64,000 nucleotides of DNA from contig JAJEHS010000008.1 of the NCBI GenBank assembly GCA_022823605.1, positions 248,001-312,000 of the forward strand, written 5' to 3'. The notes below the pieces were generated by a model, which was not told the DNA's origin, made no database searches, and worked only from the letters and a program-made list of their open reading frames with translations. Below are positions 63,365 through 64,000 of the stretch, one piece after another; within the stretch, counting starts at the first letter, position 1; every line of letters begins with the position of its first letter. This DNA comes from Paracoccaceae bacterium (lineage in GTDB: Bacteria > Pseudomonadota > Alphaproteobacteria > Rhodobacterales > Rhodobacteraceae). The translations under genes and the position numbers were made by a program.

Positions 63365-64000
63365 ATGGAAAAAACTGCATGGATCTGGCGGGTTGTATTT
63401 CTGGCAGCCCCAATTACGGTGTTTTCCATTCTTGTTCTATGGCCTCTGTTCAGTTCGTTTTTCTACAGCTTTACCAACTGGAACGGTTTCAACCCCAATT
63501 ACAGGTTTGTCGGTTTTGACAACTATGTCAAGATTTGGACCGACCGGCTGTTTCTGAACGCCATTATAAACACGTTTGTCTGGATGGTGGCCGCCATTCT
63601 GTTGCCTACCCTTCTTGGTCTGGGCTTCGCCTTGCTGATTGACAGCAATGTTCCCGGGGGCAAGGTATTCAAATCAATCTTCTATCTTCCCATCTGCCTA
63701 TCGGCCGTGGTTGTCGGCCAAATCTGGACATGGATATATCAACCCGATTGGGGGTTGCTCAATACCCTGATCAATTTTTTTCTTGCCGAACCGATAAATT
63801 ATCCCTGGCTGGCAAAGCCGGATACTTCACTTGGTTCGGTGATTATTGCCTGGTCCTGGCAACAAACCGGCCTGTCCATGGTCATTTATCTGGCCGGACT
63901 TACCTCAATATCAGAGGAATTGCTGGAGGTCTGCGAAATCGAAGGAACCAGTACCTGGCAGAAAATCCGATTGGTTCTGGTTCCTCTCCTCACACCTGCC
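63365..64000 (+). CDS. ABC sugar transporter permease (MalF-like), truncated by the window edge
   Basis: ATG 63365 opens a frame without a stop to the window end (212 codons). The first segments (WIWRVVFLAAPITVFSILVLWPLF, FVWMVAAILLPTLLGLGFALL) are hydrophobic, and YSFTNWNGF follows the first. The last part reads EVCEIEGTSTWQKIRLVLVPLL, the EAA loop of binding-protein-dependent permeases that contacts the ATPase. It belongs with the preceding binding protein; the second permease and ATPase would lie outside the window. Confidence 0.9.
   Translation, partial: MEKTAWIWRVVFLAAPITVFSILVLWPLFSSFFYSFTNWNGFNPNYRFVGFDNYVKIWTDRLFLNAIINTFVWMVAAILLPTLLGLGFALLIDSNVPGGKVFKSIFYLPICLSAVVVGQIWTWIYQPDWGLLNTLINFFLAEPINYPWLAKPDTSLGSVIIAWSWQQTGLSMVIYLAGLTSISEELLEVCEIEGTSTWQKIRLVLVPLLTPA

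Overview
The window reads as chromosomal DNA of an alphaproteobacterium. The evidence is the gene content and order of the ribosomal supercluster, the alphaproteobacterial style of EF-Tu, RpoB and RpoC, and the split MnmC pair. TRAP, ABC sugar and PhyH genes suggest a marine or host-associated heterotroph, but this is inference and no genus is assigned. Base composition is moderate. The ribosomal cluster looks richer in GC than its flanks, and the Fic gene region at 48.0-49.9 kb is clearly AT-rich.

Layout. (1) 0-16.3 kb holds mixed housekeeping genes: an SRPBCC protein, a FAD oxidoreductase divergent from MnmD (a split MnmC), an ornithine cyclodeaminase-like protein, an aldo/keto reductase, a lytic transglycosylase lipoprotein, dapA-smpB, a rhodanese-type sulfurtransferase, an aspartate/tyrosine aminotransferase, a VUT (queuosine precursor) transporter, a PiT phosphate transporter translationally coupled to a GPP34 protein, a peroxiredoxin with a structured leader, and GMP reductase. 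(2) 16.35-45.8 kb, all on the minus strand, is a nearly uninterrupted translation/transcription supercluster read as secE-nusG-rplKAJL-rpoBC-rpsLG-fusA-tuf-S10-spc-secY-adk. It stops after adk: the usual alphaproteobacterial continuation rpsM-rpsK-rpoA-rplQ is absent, and guaC on the opposite strand follows instead. (3) 46.0-50.7 kb holds cobD/cbiB, a BKACE (DUF849) enzyme, an AT-rich Fic-domain putative regulator with repeated upstream sites, and ubiG. (4) 50.8-64 kb is a sugar-acid catabolic and transport island. It has a FadR-type GntR regulator divergent from an enolase-superfamily dehydratase, a zinc alcohol dehydrogenase, a KduD-like SDR, a TRAP transporter interleaved with a second enolase-superfamily gene, a PhyH dioxygenase, a Gfo/Idh/MocA oxidoreductase, and the start of an ABC sugar transporter that runs off the window.

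Most unusual features. RpoB is about 1745 residues against 1342 in E. coli. The whole excess sits in the region between the 'FALG' and 'YIRNT' segments, where the E. coli two-copy motif has become about five copies. RpoC (1515 aa) seems to carry a similar local duplication. Other leads are a Fic protein with the catalytic His replaced and palindrome-like TGTCCTTTAAA sites around its own promoter, a two-site operator pair for the GntR regulator, strong hairpins directly after both solute-binding-protein genes, and mutually exclusive hairpins before the peroxiredoxin gene.

How the genes fit together. The supercluster supplies ribosome, elongation factors, RNA polymerase, Sec translocase and adenylate kinase. 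The 51-61 kb island would import an acidic sugar through TRAP, dehydrate it with the enolase-superfamily enzymes and oxidise it with the dehydrogenases under GntR control. Substrates are not determined from sequence alone.
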